Assembly (NCBI GenBank): GCA_025055635.1
Contig: JANWWQ010000003.1
Coordinates: forward strand, 36,352-100,351
Source of the DNA: Flavobacteriales bacterium
Lineage (GTDB): Bacteria > Bacteroidota > Bacteroidia > CAIKAF01
Direction: 5' to 3'
Length of the DNA stretch: 64,000 nucleotides
Shown: one piece after another, positions 37,287-47,695 of the stretch
Layout: the number at the start of each line of letters is the position of its first letter
Numbering within the stretch: position 1 is the stretch's first letter
The notes under the pieces: generated by a model
The model's database searches: none
Seen by the model: only the letters and a program-made list of their open reading frames with translations
What the model was told of the DNA's origin: nothing
Position numbers and translations under genes: made by a program

Positions 37287-39776
37287 ATGAAAAAGCTCCC
37301 GAACATTTTTGTCATTTCAGGAATTGAAAGCGAAGGCGATTTTATACCTGTCCTCAATACCAACGATGAAATCAATCTGAATCTTCCCAATATACCTGAG
37401 CGGCTTCCCATTCTTCCCCTGCGCAATATGGTTCTTTTTCCAGGTGTGGTGGCGCCCATCACGGTGGGCCGCGACAAGTCTATCCACCTGATACGGGAAG
37501 CCTATAAAGGGAACAAAATCATCGGGGTGGTGGCTCAAAAAGAAGGCTCTATTGAAGAGCCCGGTTTTGACGATGTGTATCACACGGGCACGGTGGCCCT
37601 TATTCTCAAGATGCTTCGCATGCCTGACGGCAGTACCACTGTGATTATTCAGGGTCGGTTACGCATGCAGATAAACGCCTTTGTGCAGGAGACCCCTTAC
37701 ATTCTGGCCGATTACAAACTACTTCCTGAGCCTCCGGTGCCCAAAGACTCCAGTGAATTCCAGGCCCTTATCAGCACGATCAAAGATGTGGCCGTTCAAA
37801 TCATTGAACAATCACCAGAAATTCCTTCTGAAGCGGCGATTGCCGTCCGTAACATTGAGAACCCTGAGTTTCTTATCCACTTTGTGGCTAACAATATGAA
37901 CGTTAGCCTGAGCGAAAAACAAAAAATCTTAGAAACTTCAGGAATTCAGGAAAGGGCGAATCTGGTATTGTACCATCTTAATAAAGAACTTGCGATTTTG
38001 GAGCTGAAAAATAAAATCCGCAACAAAACCAAGCAGGACATTGATCAGCAGCAGAAAGAGTATTTCCTGCACCAACAGATGAAAGTGTTGCAGGAAGAGC
38101 TCGGCCAGGGCCCTAACCAGGAAATTGAAGAATTAAAGAAAAAAGCTCAGACTAAAAATTGGAGTGAGGCTGTAGCTCGCCACTTTGAAAAAGAAATTGC
38201 AAAACTGGAAAGGATGAATCCTAACTCTGCCGATTATCCTGTCCAGTTAAATTATTTGCATCTGCTTACTGAACTGCCTTGGAACGAATACACACAAGAC
38301 AACTACGATCTTAAAAATGCTGAAAATATCCTGGATCGTGACCACTTTGGGATGAAAAAAATTAAAGAGCGCATCCTGGAATATCTGGCTGTGCTGAAGC
38401 TGAAATCGGATATGAAGGCCCCCATTCTATGTTTTGTGGGTCCGCCAGGGGTTGGTAAAACTTCCCTTGGTCGCTCTATCGCTGAGGCCCTGGGCCGTAA
38501 ATATGTACGAATGGCCCTGGGTGGTCTTAAGGATGAGTCTGAAATCCGAGGCCATCGCAAAACTTACGTGGGGGCTATGCCTGGCCGGATTATTCAGAAT
38601 CTTCGCAAATGTGGATCCTCAAACCCTGTGTTCGTGTTGGATGAACTGGACAAAATCAGTGCTTCCTTTCAGGGTGACCCGGCTTCGGCCCTTCTGGAAG
38701 TTCTGGATCCCGAACAAAACAGCACCTTTTTGGATAATTATTTGGAAGTGGAATATGATCTATCCCGGGTGATGTTCATTGGGACAGCCAATACCACGTC
38801 CACCATCCATCCTGCCTTACGAGACCGTATGGAAATTGTGGAACTTACTGGCTATAGCGTAGAAGAAAAGGTGGAGATTGCTCGGAGGCACCTTTTGCCC
38901 AAACAAATCAAGGAAAACGGTCTTCAACCCGGGCAATTAAAGCTGAGAAAAGGCCAAATAGCTTGGTTGGTAGAACATTATACGAACGAATCCGGCGTGC
39001 GTCAGTTAGACAGATTGTTGGCTAAACTTGCCCGAGCCAAGGCCCGCCAGTTGGCCGAACCCCAGAATGGCGTCCCTGCCTCCATCAAACCCGGATTTAC
39101 TGAAAAAGAATTAATTAAAATTCTGGGTCCTCCCCATCCTAAAGAAAAAACTATAGATAACAACTTTGCCGGAGTTGTTACAGGCCTTGCTTGGACAGCT
39201 ACGGGGGGCGACATCATTTTTGTAGAAACTTCCATCACGGGAGGTCAGGGCAAGCTAACTCTCACGGGAAGTCTTGGCGAAGTGATGAAAGAATCCGCCA
39301 TAATTGCCTTAGAGTATTTCAAGAAAATAAGCCCTCGATACCAGATACCCTTTAAGTTGTTTGAAAAAACCAACGTGCATATTCACGTGCCTGAAGGGGC
39401 GGTGCCTAAGGATGGTCCATCCGCAGGTATCACCATATTTACGGCCATTGCTTCGGCCTTCACGCAATTGAAAGTGAAAAAAGCCTTGGCGATGACCGGT
39501 GAGCTCACCCTGCGTGGTGAAGTCCTGCCCGTAGGAGCTATTAAGGAAAAACTCCTGGCCGCCCGTCGGGCCGGTATACGCGAGGTGATTCTTTCCGAGA
39601 AAAACAGGCCCGATGTGGGCCAGATTGAACCCGAATATCTCCACAACCTTACCTTTCATTATGTGAAAAGAGCTGAAGAAGTGCTGGATATTGCTTTGAC
39701 AAACCAGAAAGTGAAAGATCCGATTGATTTCAGTATATATCTGAAAGAAAGCCCTACGGTTTCGGTCACAGCCTAG
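37287..39776 (+). CDS. lon: ATP-dependent protease Lon
   Basis: [39 protein letters not shown]; catalytic PKDGPSAG and [14 protein letters not shown]. Confidence 0.97.
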   Translation: MKKLPNIFVISGIESEGDFIPVLNTNDEINLNLPNIPERLPILPLRNMVLFPGVVAPITVGRDKSIHLIREAYKGNKIIGVVAQKEGSIEEPGFDDVYHTGTVALILKMLRMPDGSTTVIIQGRLRMQINAFVQETPYILADYKLLPEPPVPKDSSEFQALISTIKDVAVQIIEQSPEIPSEAAIAVRNIENPEFLIHFVANNMNVSLSEKQKILETSGIQERANLVLYHLNKELAILELKNKIRNKTKQDIDQQQKEYFLHQQMKVLQEELGQGPNQEIEELKKKAQTKNWSEAVARHFEKEIAKLERMNPNSADYPVQLNYLHLLTELPWNEYTQDNYDLKNAENILDRDHFGMKKIKERILEYLAVLKLKSDMKAPILCFVGPPGVGKTSLGRSIAEALGRKYVRMALGGLKDESEIRGHRKTYVGAMPGRIIQNLRKCGSSNPVFVLDELDKISASFQGDPASALLEVLDPEQNSTFLDNYLEVEYDLSRVMFIGTANTTSTIHPALRDRMEIVELTGYSVEEKVEIARRHLLPKQIKENGLQPGQLKLRKGQIAWLVEHYTNESGVRQLDRLLAKLARAKARQLAEPQNGVPASIKPGFTEKELIKILGPPHPKEKTIDNNFAGVVTGLAWTATGGDIIFVETSITGGQGKLTLTGSLGEVMKESAIIALEYFKKISPRYQIPFKLFEKTNVHIHVPEGAVPKDGPSAGITIFTAIASAFTQLKVKKALAMTGELTLRGEVLPVGAIKEKLLAARRAGIREVILSEKNRPDVGQIEPEYLHNLTFHYVKRAEEVLDIALTNQKVKDPIDFSIYLKESPTVSVTA

Positions 39777-39837
39777 TTTTTGAGAAATTTTTCCGCGGGG
39801 GTCGGCCCTCTTAACTGAATTCCAGGGCATCGTCCAC

Positions 39838-39845
39838 TACTTTTG
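39838..39845 (+). promoter_or_regulatory. -7 element (TACTTTTG) for coaX
   Basis: Exact TAnnTTTG, 7 nt before the ATG. Confidence 0.6.
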
Positions 39846-39852
39846 CGAGCCC

Positions 39853-40584
39853 ATGAGGCTTGCGATTGACATCGGTAATTCCTATGTGAAGTGGGCCATT
39901 TTACAAGGCAATCAGGTAATATCCCTAGATGTATTTGAGCCTACCCATTTGCCGGTGAAAATCAGAAATCTGGACCCTCTAGCAGGCAATACGGGCATCA
40001 TTTCCACGGTAAAGGCCCTTCATCCCAGCCTCATTGCCGCCCTGCGCGAAAAGGGCCAATTCCTTTTCCTGGACAGCAAAACACCCATACCCATCGGCAA
40101 CAAATATAAGAGCCCGGAAACATTAGGTTCTGATAGGATTGCGGTGTCTGTGGGTGGAAACGCTGAATTCCGAAATGTGGACTTATTGATCGTGGACTGC
40201 GGTACCTGCCTGAAGTTAAATTTTGTCAACCGCTTAAACGAATTTGTTGGAGGCTCTATCTCCCCTGGACTGAAAATGCGTTTTAAAGCTTTAAATCAAT
40301 ACACAGATAAGCTGCCCTTAGTCTCCGTGAGGCCCGATCAAAGAGATTTCATGCTCATCGGTGACAACACGGAAAATTCCATCATTTCTGGAGTAGTGCA
40401 CGGGATGGTGGCCGAAATTGACGGCATCATCAATCGCTATAAAGAAATCCATCCCCACGTGAAAGTGATCCTAACGGGTGGAGATGCTGAATTCCTGGCC
40501 CCGCGCATTAAAAACCCCGTATTTCTCAAAAAAAATCTGGTCATTACCGGACTGGCAGAAATTTTAAGTTTTAATAATTTGTGA
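39853..40584 (+). CDS. coaX: Type III pantothenate kinase
   Basis: LAIDIGNSYVKWAIL; LGSDRIAVSVGG; LLIVDCGTCLKLNFV; GGSISPGLKMRFKAL. Confidence 0.95.
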   Translation: MRLAIDIGNSYVKWAILQGNQVISLDVFEPTHLPVKIRNLDPLAGNTGIISTVKALHPSLIAALREKGQFLFLDSKTPIPIGNKYKSPETLGSDRIAVSVGGNAEFRNVDLLIVDCGTCLKLNFVNRLNEFVGGSISPGLKMRFKALNQYTDKLPLVSVRPDQRDFMLIGDNTENSIISGVVHGMVAEIDGIINRYKEIHPHVKVILTGGDAEFLAPRIKNPVFLKKNLVITGLAEILSFNNL

Positions 40585-40585
40585 T

Positions 40586-41878
40586 ATGATGCGCCCACCC
40601 TGGCAGGCGCTGGCACACGGGTTTTTTTTATGGACAGGTGTTCATGCCCAATATGGCGTATTCAGTCCGTATTCTCGGCTGGGTTTGGGTTTGCCTTACC
40701 ATGATGTGGTGGCGCCGGCAGGTTTTCTGGGACCAGCCTCAGTGGCTGCCCGCCAGGGAGCCCTCCTGAACCCTGCCAATCCGGCCTCCTATTCGGCACT
40801 GGAACATTTAATGCTTCAGTTTGGCATGGAAGCACAGCAATACAGGCAATTCAGGGGTGATGCCAGCCAGAATGGAAACCATGCGTTTTTCAGCCAGTTT
40901 GCACTTGCTTTACCTCTATGGTCACAAAAAATGACTCTGGCTGTGGGATTCCTACCTTATACGGGCACACGTTACAGCTATCAGTCAGAAAACCAGTTAG
41001 TTAGCCCTGACGATACCTTCTTGGTAAGGCACTTTTATGAGGGCCATGGGGGGGTGGACCGTTTTTTTCTGGGCTGGTCCGTGAAGTTTTTAAAAGGCTT
41101 AAGCCTGGGCCTTAATGGCCTGGTTTACCTTGGTCAGATTCAAAAAGACAAGATCACCCATTACCCGGATGTCACAGGCTTTATCCAGACCCGCTTTCGC
41201 GAAAGCCAACGTATACGCGGACCTGGCCTGGAAGCCGGTATACAGTATGAGATTACTTGGAGAAAGGTTCTTGTCACGCTGGGAGCAGCCGGGGAATATG
41301 GCTTTGGGGCCCGCAGTCTGGAAACCCGTCAAACCGATTATTATTACGGCAACTACGGAGATAACCCCCTTTTTTCCGAATTGGTTTCCGATCGGAGGGT
41401 GACCGTGCGTCGGCCCTCGGCGTTGCGGGGAGGATTTTCCTGTGGAAAGCCTGGCCAATGGATGATCTTTGCGGGAGTGGATCACACCTTCTGGGCCGCT
41501 TACCGCTACGATGGCATCCCTGAACCGCTTTTTGGTAACCGCAGCGCCAGAGCCCTGGCCGCCGAATTTTTACCGTTCCGTAAGAGCCTCAAAAGCCCTG
41601 GCGCCTTCACATCTATTCAGGTTTCCTTTCGTTACACCACCGAGGCCCTCCGCCCTGAAGGGCAACCTTTCCGTACGTTTGGCATAGGATTTGGGCTTTC
41701 CATTCCTTGGCTCACCAATTCGCTCATGGATCGTAAGCTCACCTCTTGGCTTAATGCGGGGGTTGATTACAGCTTAACGCGCCATCCCAGCCCCGCCGTC
41801 ACGGGCTCTGATGTGTTCCGTCTAATTTTGGCCGTTAATCTTAGAGATAAATGGTCACCAAAATTTAAATATAATTAA
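40586..41878 (+). CDS. Predicted outer-membrane beta-barrel protein
   Basis: Bacteroidota OMP style (GVFSPYSRLGLGLPYHDVVAPAGFLGPASVAARQGALLNPANPASYSALEHLMLQFGMEAQ), amphipathic strands to the end. Confidence 0.75.
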   Translation: MMRPPWQALAHGFFLWTGVHAQYGVFSPYSRLGLGLPYHDVVAPAGFLGPASVAARQGALLNPANPASYSALEHLMLQFGMEAQQYRQFRGDASQNGNHAFFSQFALALPLWSQKMTLAVGFLPYTGTRYSYQSENQLVSPDDTFLVRHFYEGHGGVDRFFLGWSVKFLKGLSLGLNGLVYLGQIQKDKITHYPDVTGFIQTRFRESQRIRGPGLEAGIQYEITWRKVLVTLGAAGEYGFGARSLETRQTDYYYGNYGDNPLFSELVSDRRVTVRRPSALRGGFSCGKPGQWMIFAGVDHTFWAAYRYDGIPEPLFGNRSARALAAEFLPFRKSLKSPGAFTSIQVSFRYTTEALRPEGQPFRTFGIGFGLSIPWLTNSLMDRKLTSWLNAGVDYSLTRHPSPAVTGSDVFRLILAVNLRDKWSPKFKYN

Positions 41879-41908
41879 AAAAATTTTTTGCTATTTTATA
41901 TCCTGGTT

Positions 41909-43243
41909 ATGAAACGTATATCACTTACCTGGATCACGGTAACGAGCTTTTCCTTAACCACGCTTTTGCAGGAAAACAGCCATGCGCAGGTGGATTCTAT
42001 TGAAATTAAAAAGCAGTATTCCATCTGTAAGGAATACATGAATCAGAAAAATTACGCCGATGCCCTGCCGGCCTGGAGATTTCTGCTGCAAAATGCTCCT
42101 GAAAAGTATCAGGGCATTTATGTGTGGGGAAATGAGCTCATGAAAGACCTTATTAAAAAAGAAACTGACCCCAGGAGAAAAGAAAAACTGGTGGACACCC
42201 TTCTCATGCTCCACGATATGCGCATCCGTTTGGCTGCGAAGGATCCCCAGAAATTTGGGGAAGTGGGGGATATCAAGGGTCGCAAGGCCTTTGATATGAT
42301 GACTTACCGCAAAGACCGCGAAGATGAAATTTTTAATCTTCTGAAAGAGAGCGTGGAGCTACGTAAAGAAAAGTCCTCTGCGGCTGTGCTCTCTTCATAC
42401 ATGCAATATGCTTTTAACTTCCTGCGTGCCGGAAAATTCAATTGTGACCAGCTTGTAGAGCTATACAGCACATTAACTGATTACGCCAATGCAGCCTATG
42501 CAGCCAAAAAAGATAGTGCATATCTGAAAGCACAGGCCAATCTAGATAAGCTTGCCGAGGCCTGTTTGGATTGTAAGAATTTGGTGGAGATTTATCAGAA
42601 ATATTTTGATTCCAAAAAGAATGATCCCGAGTGGGTGCGTAAGGCAGCTGCCAATCTGGAAAGAAAAGAATGTCATAAAAAAGACGAATACAAAACCCGG
42701 CCTGTGGTGGGACAAATATTCCAGGAAAATACTCGCCTGGTGGGCACCGCTGACGCTTATTACAAATTGGCTGCCTATTATTTTGGCCTAGGGCAGGACA
42801 AGGAAGGGGAAAGCCATTTGCTCAGAGCCATTGATCTGGAACAGGACAATGAGAAAAAGGCCCAGTATGTGTATTTATTGGCCACAGTCCATTTTCAGAG
42901 AAAAGAATATACCGAAGCCCGGACACATGCCCGTCGGGCTGCTCAACTTAAGCCCAACTGGGGGGATCCCTTCATCCTAATTGGAGATATGTATCGCCAA
43001 AGCTCCTGTGGCGATGATGCATGCAGCAAAGGAGGGCCTGCCTGGGCTGCTGCGGATAAATACCTGTATGCCCGCCAAATTGACCCCTCCTGCGCCGAGA
43101 AAGTGGCCTCCCGATTGGCCGTCGTGCAAAGCCTATACCCTTCCCAGTCTGAATGCTTCTTTCTGAGCCTCAAGGATGGGGATACGTTTAAGGTGGGCTG
43201 CTGGATTGATGAAACCACCACCGTGCGAACCAAAAAGGATTAA
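41909..43243 (+). CDS. TPR-repeat secreted protein
   Basis: Signal peptide from ATG 41909; TPR-like repeats (YYKLAAYYFGLGQDKEGESHLLRAIDLEQ; YVYLLATVHFQRKEYTEARTHARRAAQLKP). Confidence 0.8.
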   Translation: MKRISLTWITVTSFSLTTLLQENSHAQVDSIEIKKQYSICKEYMNQKNYADALPAWRFLLQNAPEKYQGIYVWGNELMKDLIKKETDPRRKEKLVDTLLMLHDMRIRLAAKDPQKFGEVGDIKGRKAFDMMTYRKDREDEIFNLLKESVELRKEKSSAAVLSSYMQYAFNFLRAGKFNCDQLVELYSTLTDYANAAYAAKKDSAYLKAQANLDKLAEACLDCKNLVEIYQKYFDSKKNDPEWVRKAAANLERKECHKKDEYKTRPVVGQIFQENTRLVGTADAYYKLAAYYFGLGQDKEGESHLLRAIDLEQDNEKKAQYVYLLATVHFQRKEYTEARTHARRAAQLKPNWGDPFILIGDMYRQSSCGDDACSKGGPAWAAADKYLYARQIDPSCAEKVASRLAVVQSLYPSQSECFFLSLKDGDTFKVGCWIDETTTVRTKKD

Positions 43244-43823
43244 AATCTCGGCAAAGGGGAAAACCCTTAATGCTCTGGCAACTCTGCTAGCCTTAATCCT
43301 AGGGTTGGTAGGCTGTTCCGATACGGAAGGAGCGGCCCGCCGGTATCTGGAATCGGGCGATAACAATACTCCCATTTCCCAAATTTTTGACGCAGAAATC
43401 CTTTATACTGACTCCGGCCTGGTGCGGGCCAGGCTCCTGACTCCGCTTATTGCCGATTATCAGACTCGGGAAGGATCCCTGCGGGTGATGCCACGGGGCC
43501 TGAAAGTCCTGCTCTATGAAGCCGGCGGCGAATCTTCTGGCGTTCTGGTGGCCGACAGCGGGGTAATTTATTCTCACAAAGATGAAGTAAGCGCTTTCGG
43601 ACACATTCGCTTTACAAATGATCGGAATGAACAATTGGCTACTTCCGAATTGCACTTTAATACCCGCACATTTGAGTTGTTCACGGAGGCTTTTGTAACC
43701 CTAAGACGTGGCGATGAGGTATTATTTGGTCAGGGGCTGCAGGCAACTAAAAATTTTGCCCATCTGATAATAAGGCGGCCTATGGGACAGTTTTTCCTGG
43801 AAGAGGCTGAGCAAGTCCCTTGA
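43209..43823 (+). CDS. lptC: LPS export ABC transporter periplasmic protein LptC
   Basis: Lipobox LGLVGC; LptC-type DAEILYTDSGLVRARLLTPLIADYQT...SDGS-like DSGVIYSHKDEVSAFGHIRFTN. Start uncertain (43176 or 43209). Confidence 0.85.
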   Translation: MKPPPCEPKRIKISAKGKTLNALATLLALILGLVGCSDTEGAARRYLESGDNNTPISQIFDAEILYTDSGLVRARLLTPLIADYQTREGSLRVMPRGLKVLLYEAGGESSGVLVADSGVIYSHKDEVSAFGHIRFTNDRNEQLATSELHFNTRTFELFTEAFVTLRRGDEVLFGQGLQATKNFAHLIIRRPMGQFFLEEAEQVP

Positions 43824-44060
43824 ATGGAGAATGCTTCCCTAGTTTTGGTAGAAAAAATGTCGCGAGGACTGAAATACTACTTGGCTGTCTCCCTGATATT
43901 CTGGACCGCTCTCACTATTTTCTTGAGCGTGGCCGCAGGACTTGAGGTGACGCGCAAGGGATGGCGTCTTTCGATGTGGTATTGTGGACTGGCAGCCTTC
44001 GCGTTAGTGGTAACTTTGCAACGCGTGCGGCGCTTAATGAGATATAGATCCCCGGAATAA
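43824..44060 (+). CDS. Small two-TM membrane protein, unknown function
   Basis: 78 aa, two hydrophobic segments, tightly spaced between lptC and the CBS-domain gene. Confidence 0.6.
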   Translation: MENASLVLVEKMSRGLKYYLAVSLIFWTALTIFLSVAAGLEVTRKGWRLSMWYCGLAAFALVVTLQRVRRLMRYRSPE

Positions 44061-44067
44061 TGAGCTC

Positions 44068-45339
44068 ATGACCAACGTATTGTGGATTGTGTTTACGGTT
44101 GTGCTTTCTGCTCTGTTTTCAGGGCTGGAGATTGCCTATGTTTCGTCCAACCCCTTAAAGCTGGAAATAGCGCGAAAGAATAGTAGGCTGACGGGTTTTT
44201 TTCTGGGATACTTCCAGCGCCGCCCTGACCGCTTTATCGGGACCATGGTTGTGGGTAACAACATTGTGCTGGTGCTCTATGGTATCTTGATGTCGGAGGC
44301 GCTTGCCCCTCTGATTATGAATGCATGGAGCTTGACAGGCAACCCTCCAGACATGGCGCTTATAAACCTGGGCCAAGTGGTGCTCTCATCGGCTTTTATA
44401 CTGGTGGTGGCCGAGTTTTTGCCCAAGGCTCTTTTCTCTGCCAATCCAGAAGGCTCTCTTAAGTCACTCTCCTTGCCTGCCTTTGTCCTCTATCACTTGG
44501 TTTATCCAGCCGCTGCGGTGATCTTATTGATCACAGAGGGGGCCTTTCGGATTGTTGGAAGCCCGCGAAATAATAGACCCGCTTATAGTGTGAAGGACTT
44601 GTGGCACCTCGTGGAAGAAAACCGGCCAACCACCGGAACGAACTCTGAACAAACAAGTCAGGAAATAACAATATTTAGAAAGGCGCTGGCATTTCGTAAT
44701 GCCCGGGCCCGCGATTGTATGGTGCCGCGCAACGATGTGGTAGCCGTTGAGGTAGATACCCCAATTGATAAGGTTGTGGAGATATTCGCCCACACTGGCT
44801 ATTCCAAGCTTCCTGTTTTTAGGGGCACTATTGACCACATCATTGGATATGTGCACAGCTTTTCTGTGTTTTCGCGACCAGAGAGTTTGCACGCTTGCCT
44901 GAAGCCAGTTCTGTTTGTACCAGAGTCGCGGCCGATCAGGAATATCTTAACGGATCTGCTGGCGCGACGTTTGAGCCTAGCGGTGGTGGTGGACGAATTC
45001 GGAGGTACGGCAGGTATTCTCACCACCGAAGATGTAATAGAAGAAATTTTTGGGGAAATAGCCGATGAACATGATAGCGGGGATGAACTCGTTGAGAAGT
45101 GTTTGGAGGATGGTGTGTATCTCTTCAGCGGGCGCCTTGAGATTGATTACCTAAATGAAAAGTATGGTCTTGGATTACCAGAAAGTGAGGAATACAACAC
45201 CTTGGCCGGCTTTGTGCTGAGCATGGCTGGTACTATCCCAGCCGTTGGAGAAGAGTTCCAGTATGAATCCTGGCACGTGAAAGTGCGCCGAGTAAACGCA
45301 GGCCGGATAGAAGAAATAGAGTTGCGGTCTTCGCAATAA
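44068..45339 (+). CDS. CNNM/CBS-domain hemolysin-family (CorC/GldE-like) membrane protein
   Basis: DUF21 N-terminus, RDCMVPRNDVVAVEVDTPIDKVVEIFAHTGYSKLPVFRGTIDHIIGYVH, CorC_HlyC C-terminus. Confidence 0.92.
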   Translation: MTNVLWIVFTVVLSALFSGLEIAYVSSNPLKLEIARKNSRLTGFFLGYFQRRPDRFIGTMVVGNNIVLVLYGILMSEALAPLIMNAWSLTGNPPDMALINLGQVVLSSAFILVVAEFLPKALFSANPEGSLKSLSLPAFVLYHLVYPAAAVILLITEGAFRIVGSPRNNRPAYSVKDLWHLVEENRPTTGTNSEQTSQEITIFRKALAFRNARARDCMVPRNDVVAVEVDTPIDKVVEIFAHTGYSKLPVFRGTIDHIIGYVHSFSVFSRPESLHACLKPVLFVPESRPIRNILTDLLARRLSLAVVVDEFGGTAGILTTEDVIEEIFGEIADEHDSGDELVEKCLEDGVYLFSGRLEIDYLNEKYGLGLPESEEYNTLAGFVLSMAGTIPAVGEEFQYESWHVKVRRVNAGRIEEIELRSSQ

Positions 45340-45351
45340 TGATATTTTACA

Positions 45352-45359
45352 TAATTTTG
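45352..45359 (+). promoter_or_regulatory. -7 element (TAATTTTG) for tRNA-Gln
   Basis: Exact TAnnTTTG, 9 nt before the tRNA 5' end. Confidence 0.55.
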
Positions 45360-45368
45360 CACTGCGTT

Positions 45369-45439
45369 TGCCCGATCGTCTAACGGCAGGACAGCAGATT
45401 TTGGTTCTGCGTGTGTTGGTTCGAATCCAGCTCGGGCAA
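45369..45439 (+). tRNA. tRNA-Gln (anticodon TTG)
   Basis: Acceptor TGCCCGA/TCGGGCA, anticodon stem GCAGA/TCTGC with loop TTTTGGT, T-arm GGTTCGAATCC; CCA not encoded. Confidence 0.95.
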
Positions 45440-45447
45440 CGGTCATC

Positions 45448-45471
45448 AGGGGCCTAATGGCCCCTTTTTTT
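45448..45471 (+). terminator. Intrinsic terminator after tRNA-Gln
   Basis: AGGGGCC-TAAT-GGCCCCT followed by a T run. Confidence 0.88.
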
Positions 45472-45624
45472 ATTGGCTTTTGAGCCTAGCACATCACCCT
45501 TCTTAAAAATGAATTTTCCAGCCAATCCAGCACTTTACTTCATTTTCGTCAGTTAAGCGATATAGGGAATTCCTTTTGCTCTGGAAAAATATTTACATTA
45601 AATGGCGTAATAGGTGGGTCTTCT

Positions 45625-46512
45625 TTAGTTACTCAAAATAAAGTTGTAGGTTATATAACCCACTTGAATAGGTGGGGCATCAGGCTTCACATCAAACTTA
45701 CACTTTCGTGCGGCCTCTATAGCTTTTTGGTGGAGGACCTGGTTCGTGGTAGTACTGCCCCGCACACCGTCAGTGGTGGCAGCCACTACATTCCCTTGTT
45801 TATCCACAGAAATTTTCACTATTACGCGCCCCTCCTCCTGGACGTCATAATCGGGTTTAAAAATCTGACGGGGAGTCCGCCCCGTCAGTTCTATCCGAAA
45901 GCCTAAGCCGCTGCTTTGACCGGGCTGATTGCCTCCGCCCGATCCGGGGCCGGTACCTTGGGAAAAAGGCTGGTTGCCCGCTCCCCCCTGTCCTCCCCCT
46001 GGCATGCCAGAGGGGTCACCGACATTGCCAGGCCTCGCACCTGGACCTTGCCCGCCAGAGGCCCCTGGAAACAGAGCCTGTTGGTTTATTCGGGGCCGCT
46101 GAGGTTCTGGGGGGGGTGGGGCCGGACGGATAGGTTCCGCCTGGGCCTGAGTGGAAACAGGGGCCGGATTAAAGGGCTTGGGTCGCTGTTTGTTTTTCTC
46201 TTCCAGAGGAGGCTCATCCGTATGAGCCGATTTAAGAGCCTGCGTGGACTGGGGTGCGTTTTGTCCTGCAGAAGAGGCAGCTTCGGATACCGGTTGCCGT
46301 TGGGAGGGAGTGGTAGGCACGGAGCCGCTATGAAGACCGCTGGGATTATTGCCGCTTCCATCTGGAGAAATGCCCAAATCAATCATCATCCCGCCCCCAG
46401 AATCAGCGGGAGGCTCAGTCCTCATGGTAATGAAAAGAAAAAGCAAAAACAGAAGCAGATGGATGGCCACCGACACAGCCGCCCCAATACTGTCATTGCG
46501 TGTTATGTGCAT
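45625..46512 (-). CDS. TonB-like energy transducer
   Basis: N-terminal TM, Pro/Gly-rich linker, C-terminal EGRVIVKISVDKQGNVVAATTDGVRGSTTTNQVLHQKAIEAARKCKFDVKPDAPPIQVGYITYNF. Confidence 0.9.
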   Translation of the reverse strand: MHITRNDSIGAAVSVAIHLLLFLLFLFITMRTEPPADSGGGMMIDLGISPDGSGNNPSGLHSGSVPTTPSQRQPVSEAASSAGQNAPQSTQALKSAHTDEPPLEEKNKQRPKPFNPAPVSTQAQAEPIRPAPPPPEPQRPRINQQALFPGASGGQGPGARPGNVGDPSGMPGGGQGGAGNQPFSQGTGPGSGGGNQPGQSSGLGFRIELTGRTPRQIFKPDYDVQEEGRVIVKISVDKQGNVVAATTDGVRGSTTTNQVLHQKAIEAARKCKFDVKPDAPPIQVGYITYNFILSN

Positions 46513-46547
46513 GGGTATGAGTTAATACACCTAAACTTGGCAAGGGT

Positions 46548-46955
46548 TCAACGCGCAGAGGGAGGTTTAGTTACCAGCAGCATACGGTAACCATTCTGGA
46601 CGCTGACAATGTCGGCCACTTGTACGAAGAACTTATGAGGTACGTTTTCATCTACAGCCACCTCCACACGGGCTTCGGGGTTGTCGCCTAGTCTTTGCCT
46701 TAATAGCGGTCCGAGTGTTTCCGGGGTAACGGGTGTTCTGTCCAGGTACATCTGATAAGAGGCATCAATATTCACCCGCACGCGGGCTTTGGACTTTTCC
46801 TTGCTGGTAGAGCTGGGCAGGTTCAGATTGAGCACTGTGTTGGTTTTTATTAGCGTTGTCAGGATCATAAAAAAGATGAGCAACAGGAACACCAAGTCGG
46901 TCATAGAGCTCATGTTGAAGCTGGGGTTCACACGGTTGCGGGGGCGCAGATTCAT
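46548..46955 (-). CDS. ExbD/TolR biopolymer transporter
   Basis: VNPSFNMSSMTDLVFLLLIFFMILTTLI; periplasmic ExbD fold. Confidence 0.94.
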   Translation of the reverse strand: MNLRPRNRVNPSFNMSSMTDLVFLLLIFFMILTTLIKTNTVLNLNLPSSTSKEKSKARVRVNIDASYQMYLDRTPVTPETLGPLLRQRLGDNPEARVEVAVDENVPHKFFVQVADIVSVQNGYRMLLVTKPPSAR

Positions 46956-46967
46956 GGGCTTATGGAT

Positions 46968-47675
46968 TTATCGGGCAGGTTCATTAAGAACGTCCATAAA
47001 TTCAATAGCGCGAGCCTCTAAAACATTAACTACTTTCTCCACCTGAGCCACCAAAAGGTTATAGAACACATAAGCCACTATGCCCACAATCAACCCTCCT
47101 ACCGTGGTCACCATGGCTTCATAGATACCCCCGGAAAGCAGGGAAATGTTCACTTCAGGCTGGTGGCTCATGTTGTAAAGAGCTTTGATCATGCCCAGCA
47201 CCGTGCCAAGGAAACCTAGCATGGGTGCGGCTCCTGCTATGGTACCTAACAGATTAAGCCGGGCTTCCAATCGGTAGATTTCCAACTTGGCTACATTTTC
47301 TATGGCGGCACTGATATCATTCAGAGGCCGGCCGATGCGGGAAAGTCCCTTGTCTATGAGCCGGGCCACAGGGGTGTTTGTACCCTGGCAGAGTGTGCGG
47401 GCGGCTTCCAGCTTGCCGTCCAAAATGTATTGCCGAATGGTATTCATAAATTGCGGGTCGTACTGACGGGCCTTACGGATGGTAAGCAGGCGTTCTACGA
47501 AAATATAGACCGCTATTATGGATAATAAGGCGAGCGGTACCATGATGACGCCCCCTTTGAGAGTAAGTTCCCAAAGATTTAACTCCTGAACGTTGGAAGG
47601 GGACGCACTTGGAGGGATGGTCGCAAGGGTATCTACCACAGGGGGAGCGGTTTGGGCTATAAGGGAATGTAACAT
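46968..47675 (-). CDS. MotA/TolQ/ExbB proton channel family protein
   Basis: GTIAGAAPMLGFLGTVLGMIKALYNM; GGIYEAMVTTVGGLIVGIVAYVFYNLL. ATG 47675 (MLHSLIAQTAPPV). Confidence 0.94.
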   Translation of the reverse strand: MLHSLIAQTAPPVVDTLATIPPSASPSNVQELNLWELTLKGGVIMVPLALLSIIAVYIFVERLLTIRKARQYDPQFMNTIRQYILDGKLEAARTLCQGTNTPVARLIDKGLSRIGRPLNDISAAIENVAKLEIYRLEARLNLLGTIAGAAPMLGFLGTVLGMIKALYNMSHQPEVNISLLSGGIYEAMVTTVGGLIVGIVAYVFYNLLVAQVEKVVNVLEARAIEFMDVLNEPAR

Positions 47676-47695
47676 TATTTGGAAGTTTAACGACT

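Noticed and set aside
45916-46590. 224-aa plus-strand ORF
   Set aside because: Antisense to the Pro/Gly-rich tonB gene; composition mirrors the linker.
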